Below, piece after piece: positions 37,551-45,240 of a DNA stretch of 64,000 nt. This DNA is from a bacterium M00.F.Ca.ET.205.01.1.1 (GTDB lineage Bacteria; Pseudomonadota; Alphaproteobacteria; Rhizobiales; Rhizobiaceae), in assembly GCA_004791255.1 (NCBI GenBank), contig SRUQ01000003.1:787989-851988 (forward strand), given 5' to 3'. Position numbers and translations under genes: made by a program. Under the pieces are notes generated by a model. It did not search any database. It saw nothing but the letters and a program-made list of their open reading frames with translations, and was not told the origin of the DNA. How positions within the stretch are numbered: position 1 is the stretch's first letter; every line of letters begins with the position of its first letter.

Positions 37551-38615
37551 ATGTCCGAAGCACATTCCCATTCGCATTTGTGGCCCGGCGTGCCCCTTGC
37601 CCTGGGCTCAGCCGCCTTGTTTGGCGCCGCACCGCCGCTGTCCAAACTGCTGCTCGACAGCGTCGACCCGTTCATGCTGGCAGGCCTGCTGTATCTCGGC
37701 GCCGGCATCGGCCTGGCGCTCTACCGGCTCTTGCGTGGCCGGCAAGCCGACGCCGGCGAGGCGCGCCTGGCGGCCGGGGATATCCCGTGGCTGGCGCTGG
37801 CGATCGGCATGGGCGGCATCGTCGGACCGGTTCTCCTGATGTTCGGCCTTACCCTCAACACGGCGTCCAGTTCCGCCCTGCTGCTCAATCTGGAAGGCCT
37901 CGCGACCATGGCGATCGCCTGGTTCGTCTATCGCGAGAATGTCGACCGGCGGTTGCTGTTCGGGGCCTTCGCCATTCTGGCGGGCGCGGTGCTGCTGTCG
38001 TGGGAGGGCCAGGGCATCGCCTTCAACCTTGGCGCGCTGCTTGTCGCGGGAGCCTGCCTGGCGTGGGGGCTGGACAACAATTTCACGCGAAAGATATCGG
38101 CGGCCGACCCAGTGGTCATCGCCATGCTGAAGGGCTTGGTTGCGGGCACCGCCAATGTCGGGTTGGCGCTTGCCTCCGGCGCGGCGTTCCCCGCCGCAAC
38201 CACGGTGATGGCAACTGCCGCCGTCGGCTTCTTCGGCATCGGCGTAAGTCTGGTCATGTTCATCCTGGCGCTGCGCCATCTCGGCACGGCACGCACGGGA
38301 GCCTACTATTCGCTCGCTCCCTTCATCGGCGCGTTGCTGGCGATCCTGATGCTGGGCGACGCCGTCACGTTTAAGCTCGGGATTGCCGGTCTGCTGATGG
38401 GCATCGGCCTGTGGCTGCATCTGTCCGAGCGCCATGATCACGAGCACGATCATGAGGCGTTGGAGCACGAGCACAGTCACGTGCATGACGAGCATCACCA
38501 GCATCATCATGACGGACCGGTCAGCGAGCCGCATTCGCATTGGCACCGGCACGCGCCGCTGCGCCACAAGCATCCGCACTATCCGGACCTGCACCATCGG
38601 CACGATCACGGCTGA
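37551..38615 (+). CDS. DMT/EamA transporter with histidine-rich C-terminal tail
   Basis: The 354-residue protein has about ten membrane segments in two EamA repeats (residues 10-295), the drug/metabolite transporter fold. The last 55 residues form a cytoplasmic tail dense in His, Asp and Glu (for example HDHEHDHEALEHEHSH). Such tails commonly bind Zn, Ni or Co, so metal export or metal sensing by the transporter is plausible. A short His cluster also occurs at the N-terminus (EAHSHSH). The next gene starts 3 bases after its stop, so they are one operon. Confidence 0.85.
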   Translation: MSEAHSHSHLWPGVPLALGSAALFGAAPPLSKLLLDSVDPFMLAGLLYLGAGIGLALYRLLRGRQADAGEARLAAGDIPWLALAIGMGGIVGPVLLMFGLTLNTASSSALLLNLEGLATMAIAWFVYRENVDRRLLFGAFAILAGAVLLSWEGQGIAFNLGALLVAGACLAWGLDNNFTRKISAADPVVIAMLKGLVAGTANVGLALASGAAFPAATTVMATAAVGFFGIGVSLVMFILALRHLGTARTGAYYSLAPFIGALLAILMLGDAVTFKLGIAGLLMGIGLWLHLSERHDHEHDHEALEHEHSHVHDEHHQHHHDGPVSEPHSHWHRHAPLRHKHPHYPDLHHRHDHG

Positions 38616-38618
38616 CCG

Positions 38619-38999
38619 ATGCCCGGTCCCGCGCTGACCGTCTGGTACAACACGCGCTGCCCGGTCTGCGATGCCGGCATCGGCTGGCAGAAGCGGCGGC
38701 TGGTCGAAGCGGTGAAGGCCGGGCGGATCGAATTTCGCGACATCAACCTGGAACCGGAGGCGCTCGCGGCATATGGCGCCTCACTGGAGGATATCCGCCG
38801 CCGGCTGCATGCCACTGATGCGGGTGGTCGACTGCTGGTCGGCGCCGATGTCGCCATCGCCGTGTGGAAGGCAACGCCAGGCGAGGGCTGGCTGGCGGCC
38901 TTGCTTGGCAATCCTGTCATCCTGCCGCTGGCGAGCTTTGGCTACGACCGCTTCGCCGACCTGCTCTATGCCTGGAACCGGCGCAAGGGCCGCTGGTAG
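38619..38999 (+). CDS. DCC-family thiol-disulfide oxidoreductase-like protein (DUF393)
   Basis: The 126-residue protein has the DCC signature at the N-terminus: WYNTRCPVC with Cys14 and Cys17, resembling a thioredoxin-like active site. LVGADVAIAVWKATPG and WLAALLGNPVILPL are the family's second block. Members are predicted thiol-disulfide oxidoreductases; their partners are unknown. It starts 3 bases after the His-tailed transporter and is probably co-transcribed with it. Confidence 0.88.
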   Translation: MPGPALTVWYNTRCPVCDAGIGWQKRRLVEAVKAGRIEFRDINLEPEALAAYGASLEDIRRRLHATDAGGRLLVGADVAIAVWKATPGEGWLAALLGNPVILPLASFGYDRFADLLYAWNRRKGRW

Positions 39000-39092
39000 C
39001 CCATCCTCCATTCTCGCTCTCTAATCACTCCGCAGGCGCGTCAAAGGCATTTCGCTGACGCCAACAATGCCGCTTGGCGCGCGTTCAGATAC

Positions 39093-39153
39093 ATCGTAAG
39101 ATATATCTTGACTCTTCCTGATGGACCTCCTACCTAAGATATATCGTAAGATA
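39093..39153 (+). promoter_or_regulatory. PadR-type operators flanking the padR promoter
   Basis: TTGACT (39108-39113) and TACCTA (39131-39136), 17 bp apart, form the promoter. AAGATATATCTT (39098-39109) overlaps the -35 box. ATCGTAAGATA occurs at 39093-39103 and again at 39143-39153, just downstream of the -10 box. The arrangement fits autorepression. Confidence 0.65.
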
Positions 39154-39171
39154 GAACTCAAGGAGCAATCA

Positions 39172-39855
39172 ATGCACAAGCACAATTTTGGGCACAGTCA
39201 TTTCGGCGAGCGCATGTTCATGCACATGGCCGGCAAGTTCGGCGGCCGTGGCGGCGGCGGAGGCTTTGGCCCGTTCGGGGGCAGGGGTGGCGGCCGCGGC
39301 GGCCCGGGCGACATGTTGCGCGCCGGGCGCATGCTGGCCGACGGCGACCTCAAGCTGATCACGCTGTCGCTGCTGGCCGAGGCGCCGCGCCATGGCTACG
39401 ACATCATCAAGGCGCTGGAAGAGCGCACCAGCGGCATCTACAGCCCGAGCCCGGGCGTGGTCTACCCGACGCTGACCTTCCTGGAGGAGGCCGGCTATGC
39501 CGTCTCGTCGAGCGAAGGCAACAAGAAGGTGTTTTCCATCACCGAGGCAGGGCAGGCGCATCTTGCCGACAACCGCGAAATGATCGACGGCGTGCTCGAA
39601 CACCTCGAACGCTTCGGCCGCAAGATGGCCAAGGCGCGCGACTGGTTCGGCTGGAACGACGATGGCGAGGACCGTCGCGGCGGCCGGGGTGGTCGCGGTG
39701 AGCGTTCGGATAGGCGCGACGAATTCCGCGCTGTCCGCCACCGGCTGCGCGAAGCACTCGGCGACATCGTCGATGCGCCGGCTGAAAAGCAGGCCGAGGC
39801 GATGAGCATCCTCGAAGCCGCAGCGGACGCGCTGGAAGCGCTGTCGCGCGGCTAA
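39172..39855 (+). CDS. PadR-family transcriptional regulator
   Basis: The 227-residue protein has a Gly/Arg-rich N-terminal region (residues 10-60, possibly flexible), then the PadR winged helix with LITLSLLAEAPRHGYDIIKALEE near residues 62-84 and YPTLTFLEEAGY with the family wing. A C-terminal helical dimerisation domain follows. The ATG at 39172 follows AAGGAG. The operators described upstream predict self-control. The Gly/Arg-rich part is unusual for the family. No divergent gene is present, so its target lies elsewhere. Confidence 0.88.
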   Translation: MHKHNFGHSHFGERMFMHMAGKFGGRGGGGGFGPFGGRGGGRGGPGDMLRAGRMLADGDLKLITLSLLAEAPRHGYDIIKALEERTSGIYSPSPGVVYPTLTFLEEAGYAVSSSEGNKKVFSITEAGQAHLADNREMIDGVLEHLERFGRKMAKARDWFGWNDDGEDRRGGRGGRGERSDRRDEFRAVRHRLREALGDIVDAPAEKQAEAMSILEAAADALEALSRG

Positions 39856-39878
39856 GGCCGGATAGCATCGTCGGAACG

Positions 39879-39908
39879 AAAAAAAGCCCGGGTGACCGGG
39901 CTTTTTTT
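39879..39908. terminator. Bidirectional terminator
   Basis: GCCCGG/CCGGGC (loop GTGA) is flanked by seven A on the left and seven T on the right. It serves the PadR gene on the plus strand and the YiaA/B gene on the minus strand. Confidence 0.92.
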
Positions 39909-39926
39909 CGTCAGCGATGATGAAGA

Positions 39927-40187
39927 CTATTCCTTGCCGACATATTCGCTGATCAGCTTCTCGTTACGAGCCTTTTCGATCTTGGCGGTGGTCTCGGCCG
40001 AGATACGCTCATCGGTGCGGTACTTGACCAGGTTTACCAGGCTGCCGGTGAGCAGCAGGATGCCCATGCCCCAATAGCCCTTGGTCGACAGGTCGACGGG
40101 CGCAAGCCACAGCGACAGGCCGAGCATGAAATAGGCGGCGCCCACCGAGATGGTGTTGAACATGATGTAGGTCTGATTGCCGTTCAT
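39927..40187 (-). CDS. YiaA/YiaB-family inner-membrane protein
   Basis: This 86-residue protein has two hydrophobic helices (SVGAAYFMLGLSLWLAPVDLS and MGILLLTGSLVNL) and a short basic tail, matching the YiaA/YiaB two-helix domain. Function is unknown in the family; stress-related envelope roles have been proposed. It lies between PadR and the PspA-like gene on the minus strand, 67 bases downstream of the PspA-like gene, and may be co-transcribed with it. Confidence 0.88.
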   Translation of the reverse strand: MNGNQTYIMFNTISVGAAYFMLGLSLWLAPVDLSTKGYWGMGILLLTGSLVNLVKYRTDERISAETTAKIEKARNEKLISEYVGKE

Positions 40188-40254
40188 TGTCGTGTTCCTC
40201 TGATTGGATCGAAGTTGGGTTTGATGGATCTGTTGTAGTCGGGTCCAAGAATCT

Positions 40255-40932
40255 TCAGTTGATGGTTTTCAGGCGTTCGAGCACGTCCCGGGCGCGGATC
40301 CTCACGGCCGCACCGTGCCCGGCGTCGGCAAGGCGGTCGCGTATCGCCTCGTGACGAAGTTCGCCGTCGATCTCGTCGAGAATGCCGGCCTCCTCGAACG
40401 GGTCGCTGGCGCCCCTGATGCGGGCGAGCAGCTCCTCGGCGTCGTTGAGGCTTGCAGAGTGGCCGATCGAGCGGTTCAGCTTTGACTGGGCCTTCCGCTC
40501 GGCATCGATGGCCCGGGCCGAGATCATGCCCTGGTTGAGATCGATGATGCGGCGGTGCGCCCGCTCCACCGAGACCCGCATGCGCAGCGTCTTTTCACTG
40601 AGGCTCTTTACCGTGGCGCGGCGCACCTCGCGCTCGTTCTCCAGTTCGGCGATGGCCGCCGCACCGCTTTCGGCGAGCGCGTTGTTGCCGGCGGCGAGCG
40701 CGCTCAGCGTGCGGGTCTCAAGGTCGGCGTGGCGGCGCTCGAGCTGGTCGAGGCCGGCCTGCTCGGCGCGCTGGCGCACGATCAGCGAGGCCAATGTCTG
40801 CTTGGCGGCGGCAAGACCCGCCTCGGCGTCGCGGATGCGCTGCGCCAGAAGGTCGATGGCGAAGCGGTCCTTGAGGCCGTCCTCGGCTCGTGCACTGGCG
40901 CCGTCGAGCAATGTTCTGATCAGCCTAAGCAT
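40255..40932 (-). CDS. PspA/IM30-family coiled-coil protein
   Basis: The 225-residue protein is mostly alpha-helical and charged, with heptad-rich segments from about residue 20 to 190. It has the length and profile of PspA/Vipp1 (IM30) proteins, which coat and protect the inner membrane under stress. It opens with MLRLIRTLLDGASARAEDGL. The start at 40932 has AGGGAGAAG upstream, and an upstream in-frame start would run through the TetR operators. It is divergent from a TetR gene with three shared operator sites. Confidence 0.78.
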   Translation of the reverse strand: MLRLIRTLLDGASARAEDGLKDRFAIDLLAQRIRDAEAGLAAAKQTLASLIVRQRAEQAGLDQLERRHADLETRTLSALAAGNNALAESGAAAIAELENEREVRRATVKSLSEKTLRMRVSVERAHRRIIDLNQGMISARAIDAERKAQSKLNRSIGHSASLNDAEELLARIRGASDPFEEAGILDEIDGELRHEAIRDRLADAGHGAAVRIRARDVLERLKTIN

Positions 40933-40959
40933 GGTCTTCTCCCTTCGAACCTTTCTCCG

Positions 40960-41029
40960 TGAACAATGTTCACGATGGCAACATAACAGGAAATGAACAT
41001 TGTTCAAGAAGGTTTTTGAACGCTGTTCA
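40960..41029. promoter_or_regulatory. Triple TetR-type operator between PspA-like and TetR genes
   Basis: TGAACAATGTTCA (40960-40972), TGAACATTGTTCA (40994-41006) and TGAACGCTGTTCA (41017-41029) are related palindromes with centres 34 and 23 bp apart, filling the divergent promoter region. Consensus is TGAACRNTGTTCA. Confidence 0.75.
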
Positions 41030-41117
41030 CGATTTCCGGCATATGGTAAACGAAGCTAGGTCCGGCGGTTCGCAGCAGCGTGCCCCCGGGCAGGGATACG
41101 GACTCACGGGAACACGC

Positions 41118-41759
41118 ATGGCACTGGACAAGGAAGAGACGAGCGAGCGGGTGCTCGCCATTGCCGAGGCGCTCATCAACGAGGGCGGCATGGACAATCT
41201 GAAGGCGCGCACCATCGCCGAGCAGGCGGGGATATCGGTCGGCTCGGTCTACAATCTGTTCGCCGACCTCGACGGGGTGCACCGCGCCGTCAACATGCGG
41301 CTGCTCGACCGCCTGGGTGCTGCGGGCGCAGCCGCAATGGCCGATCTCGCCCGGCGCGGCGTCACCGACGTGCGCCAGCGCCTGCTGGCGCTCGCCGGCG
41401 CCTATGTCGGCTTTGTCGAGGCTCATCCCGGCAGCTGGCCGGCGCTGCTTGCCTTCAATCGCCGGCGCCCTGTGCTGAGCGAGCCGGATACCTATGAGGC
41501 GCGGCTCGACCAATTGTTCGAGATCATCGCCGGCGTGCTCGCCGACGGCGATTTCAGCATCGACGAGGAGACGCGCCGCACCGCCGCGCGCACGCTGTGG
41601 TCGAGCGTGCACGGCATCGTCACCAGCGGCTACGCGGCCCGCTCGCTGCGCCGCCAGGCCGACGAGATCGAGCGCCAGGTCGAGCTCCTGGTCGCCGTCT
41701 TTATCACGGGGCTGGAACGCGGCGGCACATTCGCGCATGCTGGACCGACAGGGCCGTGA
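41118..41759 (+). CDS. TetR-family regulator of the PspA-like gene
   Basis: This is a 213-residue TetR repressor. The N-terminal helix-turn-helix shows KARTIAEQAGISVGSVYNLF near residues 32-51, followed by a ligand-binding helical domain with YVGFVEAHPGSWPALLAFNR. The start at 41118 (MALDKEETSERV) follows the operators, and the longer upstream frame would span them. Three TGAACANTGTTCA-type palindromes between it and the divergent PspA-like gene are its likely sites, so it probably represses both. The inducer is unknown, perhaps a membrane stress signal. Confidence 0.88.
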   Translation: MALDKEETSERVLAIAEALINEGGMDNLKARTIAEQAGISVGSVYNLFADLDGVHRAVNMRLLDRLGAAGAAAMADLARRGVTDVRQRLLALAGAYVGFVEAHPGSWPALLAFNRRRPVLSEPDTYEARLDQLFEIIAGVLADGDFSIDEETRRTAARTLWSSVHGIVTSGYAARSLRRQADEIERQVELLVAVFITGLERGGTFAHAGPTGP

Positions 41760-41824
41760 ATCACGAGCACTCACAAGGGCGTGCGCGATTTCCGCGCGCC
41801 AGGCCAAAAATGGAGATTTGAGCG

Positions 41825-42118
41825 ATGTCTTTTCTGAAGCGCCTTTTCGGCGGTGGCGGCGGCGAAGCGGCCGAGCCCAAGAGTGCCGCGCCCGCCAAGC
41901 AGGTCGAGCACAAGGGTTTCACCATCAGCGCCACGCCCTACAAGGCCGATGGCCAGTACCAGACCTGCGGCGTCGTCTCCAAGGAGATCGACGGCGTGCT
42001 GAAGGAACACAGATTCATCCGCGCCGACCGCTTCGCGGGACTGGATGACGCCGTCGACATTTCGATCAAGAAGGGTATCCAGCTGGTGGACGAACAGGGC
42101 GAACGGATTTTCGGGTAG
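41825..42118 (+). CDS. HlyU-family protein
   Basis: The 97-residue protein resembles the HlyU family: GFTISATPYKADGQYQTCG near residues 31-49 and the C-terminal DAVDISIKKGIQLVDEQGE. Vibrio HlyU regulates haemolysin genes, but most rhizobial members have no known target. A short Gly-rich stretch near residue 10 separates an N-terminal helix (SFLKRLFGG). It follows the TetR gene by 65 bases, possibly in the same transcript. Confidence 0.75.
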   Translation: MSFLKRLFGGGGGEAAEPKSAAPAKQVEHKGFTISATPYKADGQYQTCGVVSKEIDGVLKEHRFIRADRFAGLDDAVDISIKKGIQLVDEQGERIFG

Positions 42119-42155
42119 CTGCGAGGCGGTGACCGGTGGCGGGCCAAACGCCGGA

Positions 42156-42196
42156 GACGGATGATGTCAGGTCGGATCGACCTGACATCATCCGTC
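42156..42196. repeat. Perfect 19-bp stem hairpin
   Basis: The arms GACGGATGATGTCAGGTCG (42156-42174) and CGACCTGACATCATCCGTC (42178-42196) are perfectly complementary around the loop GAT. No T-run follows in either direction, so it is unlikely to be a plain intrinsic terminator. It lies between convergent HlyU-like and dehalogenase genes. Confidence 0.85.
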
Positions 42197-42296
42197 AACC
42201 TGTCCAAGGCGGACTTTGGTGAGCCCTGGGGTCGCGACCGCCTTCTTCCGTCCGGTTCTCGCCCGGCACGTGCTGTCGGCGACAGATGGCCCTCTG

Positions 42297-43025
42297 CTAT
42301 CGGCCGCCACGCAATTCTTCGGCGTGCGCCTTTGCGAGGTCCGCCATGCTGTTGAAGCGGAAATCCACCTTGGGCATGTCGCCAGGGTGCATCGTGGCGC
42401 CAAAACCCTGATCGGCATGCCGGCGATAGATCCAGCACGATTTCAGACCCAGGCGGCTGGCCGGGACGTGGTCATGGAACATGCTTTCGGCTGTGTGCAG
42501 AACCTGTTTGTGCTCGACGCCGAGTGTCCCAAGTTTTTCGAGCATATAGTCGAAATTCCGGGGGGAGGGCTTGTAGGAGCCGATATCCTCCGCCGTGTAT
42601 ATCGCGTCGAAATCCACGCCGAGCTTTCGGTTGCTGAACGAGAAGCTCTTGTTGTCGACATTTGAAAGGATGATCAGCTTGTAGTGCTGCTTGAGATATC
42701 GCAGGGCTTCGGCGGTATCGGCAAAGGCCGGCCAGTCCTTCACGCTCTCGCCATAGGCGATGCATTCCTCTCGCGTGGCGACGAGGCCCCATTCCTCCGC
42801 GAGCCGTTTGTAGACGACCGCCAGAAGGTCGCTATAGCGTTTTTCCGGGGTCCATTTCTGCTGACTGGATTCGTGCTGGGCATGCGCCTGCAGTATCTCG
42901 TTGCGGCTCAGGTTGCGGCTGGCCCGTCCGGCCAGCGGCTTGAGGCCTTCGATCATGCCGGATTCCCAGTCTATGAGGGTACCGTAGCAATCGAAGGTCA
43001 GGGCTTTGAAATCTGAAAGCTTCAT
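42297..43025 (-). CDS. Haloacid dehalogenase type II
   Basis: This is a 242-residue HAD-superfamily enzyme. The nucleophile Asp12 is in FDCYGTL, the substrate-binding serine in ILSNVDN and the catalytic lysine/aspartate segment in IGSYKPSPRNF. Motif details fit L-2-haloacid dehalogenase type II, which replaces a halide by hydroxide, although many family members are phosphatases. It starts 27 bases after the EamA gene ends on the same strand, so they form an operon. Activity on haloacids is a family prediction. Confidence 0.85.
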   Translation of the reverse strand: MKLSDFKALTFDCYGTLIDWESGMIEGLKPLAGRASRNLSRNEILQAHAQHESSQQKWTPEKRYSDLLAVVYKRLAEEWGLVATREECIAYGESVKDWPAFADTAEALRYLKQHYKLIILSNVDNKSFSFSNRKLGVDFDAIYTAEDIGSYKPSPRNFDYMLEKLGTLGVEHKQVLHTAESMFHDHVPASRLGLKSCWIYRRHADQGFGATMHPGDMPKVDFRFNSMADLAKAHAEELRGGR

Positions 43026-43052
43026 GGGATTTACCTCCTTGATGTCGGTGAT

Positions 43053-43979
43053 TTACGCGGTGGGCTGCGCGGCGGAGCCCAAACCTGCCGATGCCATGCC
43101 GCGCGACGATGTCAGCCAGACCCCGAACAACGTCACCGCAAGGCCGAGGAACATCGCCGTCGACAGCGGTTCGCCGAAGATCAGCCAGGCCCACAGCATC
43201 GTCATCGGCGGGCTGAGATAGATCACGCTGCTGACCTGCGTGGCGGTGTAGAGGCGCAGGCTCATGTAATAGACGCCGTAGCAGAAGAAGGTCGAGAACA
43301 GCACCAGCCAGGCGATGCCGAATTCGAAGCGGCCATCGAGCGGGGGCAGCAGGCCGCCATTCCATCTAGCGCACGCGGCAAAAGGAAGTGCGGCCATCAG
43401 GCATTGAATGCAGAGGCTCTGGTGGATCGGCATGTCGATCGTGCGCATCCGCTTCTGGGCGACGGTTGCCAGCGCGAAAACCATCATGGAAGCAACCGTC
43501 AGGACATATGCCCAGGTTGGCGCCTTCCCGAAGGTCAGGCTGTCCAGCGAGACGATGAGCACGCCCGTCGCGCCGAGAGCCGTTCCGATCCATTGCCGTC
43601 CGGTCAACCGCTGGCCCAGAACCGGCTGCGACAAGGCTGCGATGGCGAGAGGGACAAGATCGGAAATGAGCGCGACAAGGCCGGTCGGCACACGCTGGCC
43701 GATGGCAAGCGCGAATCCGCCGAGATAGAGGAACATCGTGGCGAAGCCGAACAGCATCTGCTGGATCAGCGCCCGCGCGCCGATAGGCGGCCCGATCGCG
43801 ACGGCGAATGGCAGAAGGATCAAGCCGGACACCAGGGTGCGCCAGAACAGCACCAGCATGACATCGGCATTCTCGCTGGCGTAGCGGATGCCGACGAAGC
43901 CGGAACTCCAGCTTACGATCAAGGCCCCTGCCGTGATCGGCCATACGAGGCGATGAGCCTTGGTCTGCATGCGTTTCAT
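43053..43979 (-). CDS. EamA/DMT-family transporter
   Basis: The 308-residue inner-membrane protein has ten predicted segments in two EamA repeats, the RhaT/YdcZ type of metabolite exporter. The starting segment is VWPITAGALIVSWSSGFVGI. Its substrate is unknown. It lies immediately upstream of the haloacid dehalogenase on the same strand and is divergent from a LysR gene (194 bases apart), so it may export a product or substrate of the dehalogenase pathway. Confidence 0.87.
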   Translation of the reverse strand: MKRMQTKAHRLVWPITAGALIVSWSSGFVGIRYASENADVMLVLFWRTLVSGLILLPFAVAIGPPIGARALIQQMLFGFATMFLYLGGFALAIGQRVPTGLVALISDLVPLAIAALSQPVLGQRLTGRQWIGTALGATGVLIVSLDSLTFGKAPTWAYVLTVASMMVFALATVAQKRMRTIDMPIHQSLCIQCLMAALPFAACARWNGGLLPPLDGRFEFGIAWLVLFSTFFCYGVYYMSLRLYTATQVSSVIYLSPPMTMLWAWLIFGEPLSTAMFLGLAVTLFGVWLTSSRGMASAGLGSAAQPTA

Positions 43980-44173
43980 GGCTCTTTGTTCAATTGGTGC
44001 CCGCGCTCCGGCAGCGGATCGCGGGCAGATTTATGGCGGTCCCAAAGCGCGTTTGCACATGACAAATTTCGATGCGATCATGAATTTACCGCAGAAGCTG
44101 GCATGCTTCATTGCCTCTAGGCGTCCTCTCGGTCAGAAATGGCGTGCCGCTTCAATTTCGAACGAGGAGTGTC

Positions 44174-45064
44174 ATGGCTGGAGTGATGAGCCGCCGCCTG
44201 GATGTCGATGCCCTGCGGGCAATGGTGGCGATCGAGAAGCATGGCGGCGTCACGCGCGCGGCCGAGGTTCTGGGCCTGTCGCAATCGGCCGTCAGCCACA
44301 AGATCAGGCGGCTGGAGGCTAGCCTCGACTGCGAAATCCTCAGCAGGAAGGCAAATGCAGGGATGTTCACCACGGCCGGACAGGATCTGCTGGGTTACGC
44401 GCGGCGCATCCTGGGAATCCATGACGAAGCGATCCTGAGCCTGTCCAAAAGCACGCTGCAAGGCAAGATCGCGCTGGGTATGACCGAGGATACGACCTGT
44501 ACGGACCTGTCGCGCATCCTTGGCAGGTTTCGCCGGCTTTACCCCGAGGTGAGCGTCCGCACCCAAGTGCGCATGAGTCTCGTCTTGCAGGGGTTGCTCA
44601 ACCAGGGAGCTCTTGACGCCGCTATTGTCCAGGTGTTCCAGCACGAGGTGCGCCCCGCCGATATCTTGTTGTACCGCGAGACACTGCACTGGGTGAAATC
44701 CCCTGACCTGACCCTGGTGAAAGGAGACCCAATTCCATTCCTTTCCTTCGATGAGAACTGCTTCTACCGGCGCTGGGGCCTCGACCTTGGGCAGGACGAG
44801 GGAGCCGTGTTCGAGACGGTGTTCGAATGCTCCAGCGCAGCCGGAATCATTGCTGGCGTGATCTCGGGGCTCGGCGTTGCACTTCTAAGCCAGCGGCATC
44901 TGAGGCCCGGCATGGAGATCATCGACAAGGATTTCCCAAAACCTCCGGATCTCGCCTACGTGGTTCGGCGCGCACGCAACCCCCGAAATCCCGCGCTGGA
45001 GACGTTGATCAGGGAAATCGAGGCCGAGGTAAGACGATACGGGGCGCTCCAAATCGCCGTCTGA
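44174..45064 (+). CDS. LysR-family regulator
   Basis: This 296-residue LysR-type regulator has an N-terminal winged helix-turn-helix (RAMVAIEKHGGVTRAAEVLG, then LSQSAVSHKIRRLE near residues 32-45) followed by the two-lobed effector domain with DAAIVQVFQHE. The start at 44174 has GAGGAG in front, and the longer frame from 44111 has no ribosome site. It is divergent from EamA/HAD and co-directional with the dehydrogenase gene 177 bases downstream, so it may control either set. Confidence 0.9.
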   Translation: MAGVMSRRLDVDALRAMVAIEKHGGVTRAAEVLGLSQSAVSHKIRRLEASLDCEILSRKANAGMFTTAGQDLLGYARRILGIHDEAILSLSKSTLQGKIALGMTEDTTCTDLSRILGRFRRLYPEVSVRTQVRMSLVLQGLLNQGALDAAIVQVFQHEVRPADILLYRETLHWVKSPDLTLVKGDPIPFLSFDENCFYRRWGLDLGQDEGAVFETVFECSSAAGIIAGVISGLGVALLSQRHLRPGMEIIDKDFPKPPDLAYVVRRARNPRNPALETLIREIEAEVRRYGALQIAV

Positions 45065-45240
45065 ACCCGGCACCTGTGTGTCGCGCTGAGATCGGAGCGG
45101 CCCAATCGCGGCATGAGTTCAGCGACCGCTGCATAAGCTCAATTTATCATCACTCCCGATTTTTGAAGACGTTACACGGCCTGCCGCCCTCTGTAGCTTC
45201 GACGGCGCTCCTTTGAAAACGCGGGGGAATTGGTGGTTCG

